Source: Clavelina lepadiformis (taxonomy: Eukaryota; Chordata; Ascidiacea; Aplousobranchia; Clavelinidae). From it: 64,000 nucleotides of DNA. Below, piece by piece: positions 22,082 through 34,199 of this stretch. The position numbers were made by a program, and so were the translations under genes. The notes under the pieces are model-generated. The model had not been told where the DNA came from. It saw only the letters and a program-made list of their open reading frames with translations, and did not search any database. Where the stretch lies: contig NC_135245.1 of the NCBI RefSeq assembly GCF_947623445.1, forward strand, positions 2,487,501 through 2,551,500, given 5' to 3'. Every line of letters starts with the position of its first letter. Within the stretch, counting starts at the first letter, position 1.

Positions 22082-22483
22082 AAGGAGCCGTCAAAGACCT
22101 AAAACTAAGATCTCTATGAGTTTGTTTGACGTCCAACGTATAGCTTTAAAAAACCTATTTAGACCAATCAGAATGCAGCATGGTTGGTGTTGTTTTCAAA
22201 CCTGGGAATTACCCTAGCAGTTGGCGCGCTTCAATGTCCCAGGTCGCGTGCAGAATTAGGCTAAAACTTGTACTTTTTATTTTGCGCCTCTATAAAAAAA
22301 AGTTTGAAAAATGGTTTTTTGATGGCATTTTATGGAATGGTAGTTCAAAGCATACTAAATTGACATGCAAAATTTCAAAGAGCCCCATGGAGGATTTTTC
22401 GAGTAATCAGTCTTTTAGTTAATTCACTGTATAATAAAACAAACAAAGATTTTATGGCATTTTTTGGTGTTTGACGGCTCCTT
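22082..22483. mobile_element. MITE with 14-bp inverted ends, TTAA-type target
   Basis: The left end AAGGAGCCGTCAAA (22082-22095) is the exact reverse complement of the right end TTTGACGGCTCCTT (22470-22483). The right junction reads TTAA and the left TCAA, as expected for a TTAA target duplication with one later substitution. That target would suggest mobilisation by a piggyBac-like transposase, although the terminal GG is not the usual piggyBac end. About 400 bp, no coding capacity. The 80-aa frame inside is incidental. Confidence 0.65.
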
Positions 22484-23459
22484 AAGGTAGCTTAAATTAG
22501 CTCCTTTTTCCGATTTATTTACCCAGTGTGGTGTGATAATAAAGGGATATTCGGCTATAGTATACAAATCGAATAGAACTTAGAATTCCTATTTTCAGAC
22601 GTCTGCTTTATGAAACATGAGGTCAATGATGGATAAAATTGCGCAAGAATCTTTAAATGCCTCGAAATACAATGTATTTTCATGTAAAATTGCTCGCATT
22701 TTATAGCATTCCATTTTTCAACAACGTATAAAAGGATTGTGACAACACGTCTAAACCGCTTATTTTTTACTGGGTTGATAAGTGAAGTATAAAGTAGTCG
22801 TAAACAAGTATGCATCAATAAAAACGTAAAAGCCAATCATGGAAAACGAATGAAGATGTCAGTTTATAGTCAATAATTTTGCTACTGGAGAAAAGTCCCT
22901 CTTGCCTCATCAAAACCGTTGTAGTGCCAGAAAGTGACCCCTCTGTGACATAATAAATTCATCCTCTGATATATGATTTGACTCTGCAGGAAACCTGCCC
23001 CTATTCAGTAGCCGAACAGTATGGTACCATACCTTTTGCGAATGCATATATAGCTTACAGGCAAACAAAATACCGGATAGGCCTACTTCTGCCTGTAAGT
23101 TCTGTAGGCTACTTGTATATAGAGCTTATTGAATGAAAAAAATTATTACATCACAGAGGAGGGTCAATATTTGGCACGACATCACTTCCATAAAGGTTTT
23201 GCTGTGACCAGTAAGCAAGTTTAAAATTGTATTGCTAAGTAGTATTTGTTAACCAGTATGTGTTAACAAGTTCAAGTGTTCTGTTCGAATGCAATATTAA
23301 ATTTCAGCGAACAATGTCAATGATTCCTCTAAATTATTAATGCAGGCCAGCAACAATATACATTTCTGGGTTCAAGCATCAAGGTTTGATGAAGAATTTA
23401 ACTTCATAACAGAATTCCAAAAATTGATAAAAAACAATTTAAGATAACGATGAGATAAT
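22484..23459. other. No gene recognised
   Basis: Between the TTAA MITE and the 3' flank of KLHL gene b. I see no exon or further repeat that I can support. Confidence 0.4.
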
Positions 23460-24057
23460 GAATTCAGTGAAAATCGAATCCTAGTTGCAGTATTTGTTTA
23501 GAAAAACATCTTTCATTGAATATGGCTTGTTATTGATTACCAGAGCTGTACGCAGGGACAACATTTGAGTACAAACACAAATAATTTTCAAACTTCGATA
23601 TGTATCAAATAAGAACAATGTAAAATAACGCAAAGTAATGAAACAATAGCATAACATGATATCAGGATCTTTAAACTCGCATTGGAAAGTCTCTGCACCA
23701 TTTCTTAATGTCCGAGCCCCAGAATTCGAGCTTGTCTTTGTTCAAATTCCAATAACATGTTTTTATATTTTAATATTTATTGTATCCTGGAATGTATGTG
23801 TCCTAATTTGGAACACTGGGACAACTAAACAGTATAGTTGAACGACAGAAACATGATAAAAAGTACTCAGTCATCTATGGTTGGTAATAAAGTGAAGTAT
23901 TTTGCGCAAATAAAGCATTTCTGCCAATCATCGGTGTAATATCACTGTTGCGCAGAAGTATAATTGGACTGTACAAGAAGCAAACAAACATTGACATATT
24001 CTTCACAAAAACTATAGAAGTGACTACCATATACCGCTTAGCAAACATTCTGAAAAA
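23460..24057. repeat. 3' flank of KLHL gene b, duplicated at 15.9-16.8 kb
   Basis: This flank shares ordered blocks with 15860-16784, with substitutions and indels. It is the better placed copy because it adjoins an intact gene. Confidence 0.6.
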
Positions 24058-25725
24058 CTAAACAGGCACAGCTCCAACAATAAAATTGTTATTTAAACAT
24101 TCTATTTCTTCCCATTGTCCTTCTATAGGGTCATATACTATATTCGTAAAAGTATTATCAGCATTCCGACCTCCAAACACATACATCCTTCCATTAACCA
24201 CACATGCCTTTCCACCATACTGGAATTTTGGCAATGATGTGATGTAAGACCATAAATTACTCGAAAAGTTGTATTTTTCTACAGTTGATAAATATCCTTC
24301 AGTATTATTAGTTCCTCCAATGGCATACATTTCATCATTCAAAACAACCAAGGCCAATAAAGACCTTCTTTCCTTCATTGGAGAAATCAACAGAATTTTG
24401 CCGGAAATGGGATCACAGCACTCGACAGTTTGAAGGCATTCAGTGTGCTGATTAACTCCACCAACAGAATAAAGCAAGCCATTATATGAAATCATAGCAT
24501 GATGCATTCTGCCTTCCTTCATCTGCTGCAAAAGACACCATCTGTTTTGTTTTGGATCAAACACTTCATACGTTGTCTGCTGTTTGTAAACAGCCAAACC
24601 ACCAGAAACATAAACACGTCCATTTAAAACAGCTGAGGCATGGGCACATCTACGTTTTTTCATGTCAGCTACCTCTTTCCATGTTGACAACTGGTCGTTT
24701 AGATCCAATGATTCCACAGAAGTTAAAACATTTTTTGTTTGTATTTTGCGGTGTTGTTTATAACCACCCATTACATATAATTTATTTTCAAGTTTAATAG
24801 CAGTGGCAGATGACCGACTCGATATCAATAATCTATAGGCTGGTGGTATATGAAGCCACTTTTTGCATAGAGTATCATATTTTGTCATGCGATTAGAAGT
24901 TATGACCAGAATATCAGAATAGTCAGATCCATCTTTATTCATTCGACTTTTAATCAAACCTTCCACCACTTCCTTTATGTAAGTATTGTTCTGAACAAGA
25001 TGTTCATTCAGAAGCATTTCTTTTAAAACTGTTGTGGGCAATTTGTTTAAGTTGAGATGACTCAAAAGCTGACTGAAATGTTGTTGTCGCTCTTCAGTTT
25101 TGTGTTTTACCCAGTTTATTATCAAATCGTAAAGATTCTTTTCTGAAAAAACAACTTTGTTCGGTAATGCCAACAATGATTCAATATCATCTTTGGAAAG
25201 AGACTTGGAGTCTTCTTGTTTAATCACTGGCTCAAAATGTTCACAAATATAATTTGAAGTATTCATGACTTCATGGATTAAGTTGTAAAAATTGTACAAA
25301 TGAAACAAGTGTAGAGAGTTGTTTAGGTTCACATTTTCCTTAAAATATGAAATGCAATTGTTTCTGATGTGTGGAATTTGGAAATACTCAGACACAGATA
25401 TGACATCACTGATGTTGTCAGATGTTACAGCAAGTTTAGAATTGTATATGAAATCCATTATTATTTCCATCTGAGCTTCTGTGATTTCAAGATTAATTAC
25501 AAGTTGATGTTGTTCACGCATGTTGGAAGAAAACATTGCTTTGAAATAATCTGAATGTCTGGATAAGAGCTGTTTATGAGCATGAAATTTATGAGCTTCA
25601 CATTTTATCACAACATCAAAAGCTCCATGGTTTTGCGTAATCTCTTTATTGTTCCAATCACGATTGCAGCTTGCGATATTTTCTTTACCAGACAATTTGT
25701 TATGTCTTTTTGTGGTATTTCCCAT
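24058..25725 (-). CDS. Kelch-like protein, array gene b (most divergent member)
   Basis: Single exon, 555 residues, ATG at 25725. It starts MGNTTKRHNKL and lacks the SNHALEIL stretch of its neighbours. BTB about 35-135 (FHAHKQLLSRHSDYFKAMF), BACK about 140-250 (LIINWVKHK), then a propeller with GG in LYVMGG, VYVSGG, LYSVGG, MYAIGG and MYVFGG. The first blade has no GG. The sequence is full length and free of breaks, so it should act as a Cullin-3 adaptor, but its divergence implies either an older duplication or another substrate. The broken copy at 42284-43510 shares features with it, such as SDYFKAMF in the BTB domain. A stray BTB 5' fragment of another copy lies 0.2 kb upstream. Confidence 0.9.
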   Translation of the reverse strand: MGNTTKRHNKLSGKENIASCNRDWNNKEITQNHGAFDVVIKCEAHKFHAHKQLLSRHSDYFKAMFSSNMREQHQLVINLEITEAQMEIIMDFIYNSKLAVTSDNISDVISVSEYFQIPHIRNNCISYFKENVNLNNSLHLFHLYNFYNLIHEVMNTSNYICEHFEPVIKQEDSKSLSKDDIESLLALPNKVVFSEKNLYDLIINWVKHKTEERQQHFSQLLSHLNLNKLPTTVLKEMLLNEHLVQNNTYIKEVVEGLIKSRMNKDGSDYSDILVITSNRMTKYDTLCKKWLHIPPAYRLLISSRSSATAIKLENKLYVMGGYKQHRKIQTKNVLTSVESLDLNDQLSTWKEVADMKKRRCAHASAVLNGRVYVSGGLAVYKQQTTYEVFDPKQNRWCLLQQMKEGRMHHAMISYNGLLYSVGGVNQHTECLQTVECCDPISGKILLISPMKERRSLLALVVLNDEMYAIGGTNNTEGYLSTVEKYNFSSNLWSYITSLPKFQYGGKACVVNGRMYVFGGRNADNTFTNIVYDPIEGQWEEIECLNNNFIVGAVPV

Positions 25726-25919
25726 GCTACCAGTTGGATTTTAAAGCCAGGTTATTGGTTGTCTCGAGCACATCATTTGACTTGATTGAACATACACAAA
25801 GATGCTGAATGCTTCATATTATTATCAGGGTATGGAAATTATACACAAAATAAAAATAATCAAAAAGCTTTTCGACTGCAGAAAAATTTGCATAGAATTA
25901 TATTTAAATACACAACTGT

Positions 25920-26175
25920 TTATTCCTTTGATAGCACAGCTTCCTTTTCAAGTTTTTCTTTCATTTGTGTTAAAAACATCTTTGGATAAAAATCAGAGAG
26001 ATAGCACTAAAAACACATTTGTGGGCAAGAAATTTACATCATCACTCGTGATGATAACATCACAGAAAGCTTGGGAAGACTTTCTATCAACATTCCTATT
26101 TCTCAAAATTTCCACTGAGTGATTGCTGCTAAATTCCACGGATTACTGTATCAATGTGGATTCAGAACTCATTTT
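25920..26175 (-). pseudogene. KLHL 5' fragment (BTB start only)
   Basis: The minus strand here matches the first 80 or so codons of genes c and d: the start region near 26172, then the counterpart of SSNHALEIL (around 26118-26130), then GATAACATCACAGAAAGCTTG at about 26050-26070, close to the codons for the CDVTI stretch. It stops within the BTB domain, carries frame disruptions, and has no BACK or kelch part next to it. It is a truncated tandem copy. Confidence 0.75.
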
Positions 26176-27514
26176 GTAAAAATAAAAAATGTTGCAACAA
26201 GTATACAGTCAGTAAACTTATAGTAAAATATCAGTTTACTAATAATATTTAATCTCACTAATAATGCAGGGAAGTAAAACTATTGGAATCATATTGAATT
26301 ATCATCACACTAGAATCTACCTCTATGTGGCAAATGCATAAAAGATTACTACAAAAATAAAAATGAAAAATCCTAAAAATGACAAGGATAATAAATTTTG
26401 TTAACGTAAGACATAACTACACCATGATTATTTGCTCCCATACGATTATTGTTTTTTCACAATTAAAATATATTTTAAAATTAACAGTTTGCTAGGATTG
26501 GTATCAAGTTTAAATTAAACTTATGAAATAAAATACACATTATCCACAATAATACAGACTACAACATAAATACAACTCAGTTTTCATGTTTCGCAAACCG
26601 TTTTACTTGTATATTCAAATTTGATTATGTCTCCTGGGTTATAAGCGGCACTCCATTAAAATCAAGTTTTAAAGGATTTTAAACAAAAATCATGATTATT
26701 AAGCAAAAATTACAGTAAACTAGTACAAGTTATGTCCTCACAATACTCCAAAATATAAAACAATAAATGCATTCACAATGCGAAAAACATTTGCCTGTTG
26801 GGAAAAAAACATAATTATGTTTTCACAAAAAGTTCTAGAAACATTAAAATATATACTAACCTAAACATTAAAGTATACAAAACAAGATGGTATAGTTTTA
26901 ATAAATAAAATCAAACATAAACCTTTTTGGTAACAAAAGATACCAAGGTAACACATGTAAAATGGTATCATGCATTGTATATCAGATTTAATTACATTAA
27001 ACCAAAATAGCAGTGAGTTTGGAAGTTAGTAATGTACCTCCAGATGTTTGTTTAACAATGCAACAGTATCATTTCTCACATAATACAGACTTGAACAATA
27101 CTATTTTTTCTGAAAGGTCAAAAAGATTTTGCACAAGTTGCCTATCTGAAGAATCAGCCATTTTGCAGTACACCTGAAAAAGCAAGCTTATGTTTACGAA
27201 AGCTCCTGAAGGAAAGTATAAATAAAGTTACCCTTCAGAGTGCCAAACTATTTCCTTTTTTTGTTTTGCAACAAATTTGGTTAACACGGTTCAGACAACA
27301 TTAAAAATAATGTGCTTCAGTAATAAAAACAGCCAGCAGACAAATTTGGGTACGCCGATATTAAAAATACTTTTGTGGATTGCTACGGAGAGTGAACAAC
27401 AATAGAACAGTGAATTGATAATACCACATGTAAATTACAATTAAGTGTTCTATTACTAGTATTAAACATTATTATTAAATAAAAACGTTATGAAACATTA
27501 TTATTAAACACCAA
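26176..27514. other. Intergenic spacer in the KLHL array
   Basis: Very AT-rich. The only item of note is a minus-strand frame at about 27165-27073 (MADSSDRQLVQNLF, 30 residues) preceded by a pyrimidine-rich AG acceptor. It could be a 5' exon of gene b or chance. Confidence 0.4.
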
Positions 27515-28597
27515 ACCTTCAGACACATAAATTGAATTGTTCAAAACAGCAGATGCAAAATATTGTCTATGCTTCAACATTGGTTTCTCTTTTTTACCAC
27601 AATGGACAATCTTTTAGAAGCGCCAAAGTTTACGCAGAATTTACACCCTGAAGGATAAACTGACCCCCAATTAAATGCAAAGCATAATTTACATAAACTG
27701 ATGTTGCACCCAAACCTGCTAGCACAAGTTGCCTGCATGATTCTGGCAGGTCAAGCCATTGTTTCTGTACCACATCACATTTAGGAATGGAATTTTTATT
27801 GTTCTCTTCGCTACTCATGACAAGAAAACATGGGAATATTTCATCATAACAATTGAGCAACAATCTGCATCAGAGTACTCATCAAAACTTTTAAACAATC
27901 TTGGCATTCCACAACCAATGATTCAGTTATAAGAACTTCATAATCAGAAAATTTTTAACTTACAAAAGTAGAACTCACGGGCATCTTTGTTTTGTCAATT
28001 TATTCACTAAATCACAGCAGAAAATAAATCCTCTTCAGAAACATTTCTTTCTTTTACTAGCAAAATCGCCAAAAATCATTTACATCAAACAATTTAAATT
28101 ATTGCTACTCTACAACTATGGAAAAGTTATCAAAAATGCAACCTTCAGCTTCCTTTGTCACTTAAAGCAAGTGATACATTCTTCTTTAAAACTGTATATA
28201 TTTGCAAGCAATTTATGTTAATTACATTGGAAAGTAAGAATTTCTCTTCAATATTCACTCTTGTAAGGAATTTGCAACTGTTCAGATGCTGCCAAGAGAC
28301 CAAAACCATTTTCAATATTCAACCTCAGTTTACAAGTGTATATAAAGTCCATTAGCAAAGACATCATATCACTGCTCACTCCCTTAATGGAAACTTCATT
28401 TACAAATTTTTCTATCATGATGAAAACAGTTTTAAATAAAATTCGGAGAAAGTGCTCAAAACAGATCTGTGAGCTTGTAATTTTCTATCATCAACACTGA
28501 TTGTGATATCACAGAAAGGTTGGGTAGATTTTCTTTCAGCATTTGTTTTATTTAATACTTTCAATGTATGATTGTTTTGAATTCCATTATTGTTCAT
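27515..28597 (-). pseudogene. Broken KLHL copy, propeller truncated
   Basis: An ATG at 28597 begins MNNNGIQNNHTLKVLNKTN and a BTB start (FCDITISVDDRKLQAHRSVL). Frame is lost by about 28420, but similarity to genes c and d continues through BACK and the first kelch blades (around 27650-27860: KQWLDLPESC against KKQWVDMPESC in gene d). The right-hand kelch repeats are missing, since similarity ends near 27515. Several frame breaks plus the truncation make it non-functional. It is closest to gene d over the kelch part. Confidence 0.85.
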
Positions 28598-29755
28598 TCA
28601 GAACTCACCTTAAAACTTCGTCTTTCAGTATATGGTAAATATCAATTGTCTAGATTGACTAAATATTCCTACAAAAAAGCATGTGCCATTATATCACAAC
28701 ATAATACTTATGGAAATAATGTAATGTTGATATTTTTGGAAAAAACATGATATGTAATTACAGTCACATACACTAGATGTGAAAAAAATTTGAGAAATTT
28801 CCTTGTCCAACGTGCCATTCTATTTCCTTATTTAATGAGAACAATTTATTAGGTTTTTGCACTGGCAATGGATAAAATGGCAATGGATGCACTGCTTTAT
28901 GAAACATATTTAACAAATAAAACAAAGGTTTACATCTTAAAAGTACCAAAGAAAAAACTTTAGTCATGCGAAATTCAATTCGGAATTCAAGTGCGAAGAG
29001 TCGTCTCAAGACCACTCACGTGACCTGCGTTTTTTTCAGTAAAAAGTGCAGAATGCATATCAAATCCAAGAACGTTATTGCTTCTAACTCTACAGAATAT
29101 TTGAAATTTTTTTACATTTGACTGAAGACTAAGTCCCTCCATTAGTAAATGACATAAAAACTTTGAATTTACCTGCGTGAAAAGTGCCACATAAAAGTTC
29201 AGACAGTCAATGTGAAAACATGTTATTGGCTTAAAATCAATAGCCTACCAAAATACGTTCAGATAAGAAGGTTAAAGCACATACAGTAAGGTTACGTTTA
29301 GCGTGTAGTTAGATGAAAGATCGGTAAATAAAAAGACTTGAAAAATGATAACTATTTTGTTGGTTTTTATAATCATTGGTGCTCATTTTTTTGGGGACAG
29401 ATCTGTGAACGCCCAATTTGGGACGTTTAGCCACATTTCTGAAAGAACCAGGTCTAACAAACACTTCTCTATCGGCGAATATATGCTATAAAATCAATAT
29501 GTGTAAAAACAAGCAATTCTGAATGAAACTCATGTAAAGGCATAAAAACAAAAAATTATTAACAGGAAGCCACAAATATCCACCAATCAGACATCGCATC
29601 ACAACAAAACAGTCAACTGATTACATGAGGCTCAAAATTCATGTATTTTTATTCATTGCAACCATATAATGAAATGTATATGCTGGCAAAGCCACAAGCA
29701 AAAGAGAACAGCAAGTCTTCTTGATTACAGTAAGATTGACTGATGGAGTAAAATG
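28598..29755. other. Spacer between the broken copy and KLHL gene c
   Basis: AT-rich DNA. Minus-strand frames at 28773-29190 show no family resemblance. No repeat or exon is supported. Confidence 0.4.
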
Positions 29756-31399
29756 TTAAATACATATCAATGATGAAAACACTCTAGCAGGTTCGATATT
29801 TCCAAATAATTCCCATGCACCCAACACAGGGTCATACATTTCTACGGATGTTAAAAGACCCTGATTATTTTTACCACCAATCACATAAATTTTACCATTT
29901 ACAACGCCGGCACAAGCTCCGTAGCGAGCAACATTTAATGGAGCACCATAGAGCCATGAGCCTGTTTTGGGGTTATAAATTTCTGTAGAAGAAAGATAAT
30001 TCCCATTGTAACCACCTAAGGCAATCATTTTTCCAAGAAAAACAACTAAACATAGACCTTGCCTTCGCTCATTCATTGATGGAATCTGCTTCCAAACGTT
30101 AGTGGAAGGATCAAAACATTCGGCAGAAGACAGATTTTGTCCTCCAAAACCACCAGCAACGTACAACTTTTCGTTTAAAGCCACCATTCCATGATAACCC
30201 CGGCCCTTATTCAATTTTCCTATCTTGCTCCACTTGTTACTTTTTCTGTCAAACAGCTCACAAGAAGATGAACCTTCTGCACTGGAGCTTCCAGAAACAT
30301 AAATGATATCATTCAAAACACATGCGGCAAAGTAACTCCGTCTTTCTAACATACATGGATGTAGCACACATTCAAATGATTCTGGTTCTAAATAATAACC
30401 TTCAACTAAATCAGTTATTTTGCCGTTTGCTTTTCCTCCCATCAAACACAATTGGTTACCATCCAAAGTAATAGCGGCAGATGCGCAACGTTTACAATTT
30501 AACTTTCGTACTATAGAACTTTGTTGAGTCTGCATGTCCCATATAATTACGTCATTGGTGACTTCACCTCCCATCAGTACAAACCTAGACAAATCTTCAA
30601 TTGTGTCTTTTGGTGGTGATATAAGTGATGATATCAGTGCCTTTGAGCATCGATGACATTTCATTACCAACTCCTCAGTAACCACTAGTTCATTAAGAAA
30701 ACAAAACGACAAATTTTCCAAACACAAATTTTTAAACAACTCACAAAAATTGTTTTTGCGATTTTCTAAGTCATGTTTAATCCACAAAGTTAGGGCATCG
30801 TACAAATCCTCATCGCAATCAGGTCTTTCGTTTACTTGAAAAAGAGCCAGGAGGTCATTTAAACCAAGGGACTTGAAGTTGTCTTTCTTCAGTAGTACTA
30901 ACAGGTTGTCAAATATACACTCTTCCGATCTTTTTACCACCTCTGTTAAGTGATACATTCTTGCAAATGTGAAAGCATTTAAACATAATGTTTCATTCAT
31001 GTTATCAAGAAGAAATTTTGAACAATATTCTTTGACATAAGGAATTTGCAGCTGTTCAGATCCTGCCAATACATCAAAAACATTGTCAGTTGTCAATGTT
31101 ATCTTACAAGTGTATATAAATTCCATTATTAAATCCATTATATCACTACTCACTCCCTTAATGGAAACTTCATTTTCAAGTTTTTTTTTCATTTCTGATG
31201 AAAACATTTTCGAATAAAATTCAGAGAAAGCACTTAAAACGCATTTATGTGCAGAAAAGTCTCCATCATCAGTTTTGATTGTGACATCACAGAAAGCTTG
31301 AGTGGATTTTCTTTCAACATTCATTTTATTCAGTATTTCCAATGCATGATTACTGCTAAAATCCATGGATTGCTGTTGAATGGTTGACTCAAAACTCAT
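29756..31399 (-). CDS. Kelch-like protein, array gene c
   Basis: Single exon. The first ATG is at 31399, giving 547 residues (the codon just upstream in frame is GTG AAA, not a better start). BTB about 30-130, BACK about 135-240 (LTLWIKHDLENR), then six kelch blades starting with FVLMGG. The third blade has GS in place of the usual GG (IYVSGS). The first 115 or so residues are almost identical to gene d, with only a handful of differences, after which the two proteins diverge sharply from about residue 118. The frame is intact, with the C-terminus ending SSLICI. It should bind Cullin-3 like gene d but present a different substrate surface. Confidence 0.9.
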   Translation of the reverse strand: MSFESTIQQQSMDFSSNHALEILNKMNVERKSTQAFCDVTIKTDDGDFSAHKCVLSAFSEFYSKMFSSEMKKKLENEVSIKGVSSDIMDLIMEFIYTCKITLTTDNVFDVLAGSEQLQIPYVKEYCSKFLLDNMNETLCLNAFTFARMYHLTEVVKRSEECIFDNLLVLLKKDNFKSLGLNDLLALFQVNERPDCDEDLYDALTLWIKHDLENRKNNFCELFKNLCLENLSFCFLNELVVTEELVMKCHRCSKALISSLISPPKDTIEDLSRFVLMGGEVTNDVIIWDMQTQQSSIVRKLNCKRCASAAITLDGNQLCLMGGKANGKITDLVEGYYLEPESFECVLHPCMLERRSYFAACVLNDIIYVSGSSSAEGSSSCELFDRKSNKWSKIGKLNKGRGYHGMVALNEKLYVAGGFGGQNLSSAECFDPSTNVWKQIPSMNERRQGLCLVVFLGKMIALGGYNGNYLSSTEIYNPKTGSWLYGAPLNVARYGACAGVVNGKIYVIGGKNNQGLLTSVEMYDPVLGAWELFGNIEPARVFSSLICI

Positions 31400-32918
31400 T
31401 TTCACAATAATGGCAAATTATATCAATTAATTATCACCTTTAGTTTTGTAGATTAAGCTCTAAATGGAATTTAATTAACAACAGGAATTACAAAATATGC
31501 ATTCATTAAAACAAATCTAAATGCATAAATAAAAGACTTGCACATAAAGTGGTGACCACATAGCACAAAAACATTGCATAACAAACAATCAAACAGATTT
31601 GTTTAAAATCAGTGATATACAAAAGGGGTGGGTAATCATGTTTTTAGGATTGTCAGAAACTGAATTTTTAGATAAGATACTAAATATTTCGCTCGAAACT
31701 TGTAATCTAGTATTACAAGTTTTTGTAACGTGAAAGTGAATGAAACAGTGCCTATAAACCAACTGTAGCTGATATAATTAAGAATTTACAAGTTACGACA
31801 GTTGAACTAACATCAACTTAGTTGTAACTTGTAACAGAAAGGTACATAAATGACATATATACTTAGATTTCCTGTCACAAGCAAAACTGAATGTTTTCTA
31901 TAACAGAGTGCAGTTTTCTCTCCCACATATGATTAGGAGTTAAGTGCTCATCAGTGAAAACTAACTACAGAATATACACCAAAATCACATCAAAATTCTT
32001 AATCAAAACACAAACAAACATAGCACAGAGATTGTATCAATCACGAACTTCTTACAACGCTCATCCTGATCATTTGATGCTTTAACACAATCTAGAAATT
32101 TTGTAATATTCATGACTTTGTCATTTTATAGAAATGAAAAGATAATTCTAAAAGTAGGAATAAACTCTATCACCTCTCAGTGGTTAAACTTTTCTGTTAA
32201 TTTCACCAACACGAACATTTATAAACAGAAAAAAGCAATTCTTTTACACAGGGAAGTGACAAGCAAGTAAAAAAGCAACAATTAAGTGCGTAAGCAATAC
32301 TGATTAGAAACTTTTTAAAGGCTAAGTTTTTTCAGCACATTGGGAATAAGTATAATTATATAAGTATATTGGGATGTACAAAATGTAATAAAACGTTATG
32401 CTACTTATTTACCCAACATACAAATAATAAATCACTCAATATAAAATGTATTATGTAGTCAATTATATAACAAATTACACTTGCACAAAAATAATATTAA
32501 AGTAAATTTTAATTTAAGAAACTCAACGTGAAAAACTGACAGTTGTCATAATTTTGTTCATGGCTGGTGCCCGGAAAGCAATGTCAGGGTAACAAAAAAT
32601 GTTGACAGCAGTCAGTGGAATGCCACTCGTTTAGTTTTTTCAGGAAAAACTATTGAGTAGGGAAAGATGACAGAAAAATAACAAAGAATGACAAAATGCA
32701 ACCAATCAATTTCTATGCAAAACTCTTTTGATGTTTGGTATATTAACATACTTACAAAGTGTCTTGTATGGTGGTAAAAAAAATTGTCCGTAAATCAAGT
32801 TTTTGTATTTTGTGGTACAGCATAGGAAAATACGGAATCAGCTAAAACTACCCACCGGAAAAAGCCAAAAGCATCACTGTAATTATAGTCCCACCATTAT
32901 ACAGTACATATAAGAAAT
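31045..32918. repeat. Duplicated block, left copy (BTB half of gene c plus upstream DNA)
   Basis: Near-identical to 35522-38190 once a DNA transposon, a stretch of about 330 bp (around 36384-36714) present only on the right, and about 190 bp (around 32600-32785) present only on the left are set aside. The left limit falls inside the coding region, at the codons for SEQLQIP. Confidence 0.85.
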
Positions 32919-34199
32919 CAGCCAAATACAGCCAGTGCTGTAACCAAGTCATTTTTTAGAACTCGAGTCAAGTCGAGCCATTTGGGAAGTTGAAAAAAGA
33001 AGTTGAATTTGGGATAAAAGAAAATGCACTCCTTGATAATTTGTGTCGAAAAGTGGAAGTAAAAAGAGTGGCAAAACCGAAAATGTTTAAAATGTGTATG
33101 ACAATATTAATGGTGATATCCTAATGGATACAAGCAAACATGATCACTAAACCCAAAAATAAAGCAATTAATGCTGAAACTTTTTACATAAACAAGTGTT
33201 GTTCGTAATTGACAATAACTACAAAAATTATGCAATTACGTAACATGGCTGCTGTTACAAACATTTAGTACAAGTTACGTTATTATCCAAACTACTTTTG
33301 GGTATATTTTATGCACAGAAGACATCGATAGCTAGCTTTTGTATTGGTCTGTAATCACTATCTAAAGCAATTGAAATATCTGCGCTTGGCTTTTGACCCA
33401 CATTGCTGTTTTTGAAAACTGGGCAATAACAAAAAACAATGTTCATAAAGTGACCTAAGAACTGCCCTATATATAGTAACTACTGCCATAAACAGAGTAT
33501 GGAAAATGTAGCGATCAGACAACTTTTTTGGGGGGAAATATCTAGCACCTGTCATAGAAAAGAAATGCAAATTTTGCAACATTGAAACTCAATAATATGT
33601 AATTACTTGCGACATAAACCTGCTTTGCCAATAAACAACAATAAAAACAACCAAAGATGTAGTAGGAAAAATTATATATTTACTTATGGCCATGTGGCAC
33701 TTAAACTACTCAACTAAATTTTGAGTTACGTGCAACACTAACATAAACCAAAGCAAAATTTAAGCAGATGAGCAGTTGGTGTGTTAAGCAACAGGTGTTT
33801 GAATAACAACGGAAAACAGATTGGGAAAAGAAAAACCACCATGATAAAAGAAACCCCAACCTAGGCAGAAGTCTGGTTTCTAGTAGCCATATGTTTGTAC
33901 AGACGAGCTCTAGTTTGTACAGCAGTTGCACACCAACGATGATCTTTCAAAAAATGTGATGACATTGCTGCTTGTTGCAAGATGAAATATTCTTTGAAAA
34001 ATAGGCAACACTCATAAAACTTGTCTTAGTAGAAAAAGTGGCCAACACAGTTGCAGACCATATAATCTATGTCGGCATATAACAAACATAGACAAGAAAA
34101 ATGCGTGTCATTATGGCATTGTTTTTCACAACACTTTTTACAATAACATGGCACAAAATTAGCAGCTAGTATGAGATTTACATCACTTACAGGAAAAAC
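32919..34199. other. Spacer left of KLHL gene d
   Basis: Not part of the duplicated block. A word near 33759-33795 (AAGCAGATGAGCAGTTGGTG) recurs at about 21990-22010, hinting at a dispersed repeat. No gene seen. Confidence 0.4.

Noticed and set aside
32930-33060. GAGTCAAGTCGAG-type repeated words suggesting a piece of hAT transposon
   Set aside because: No inverted ends or target duplication could be found, and the words are too short to assign.
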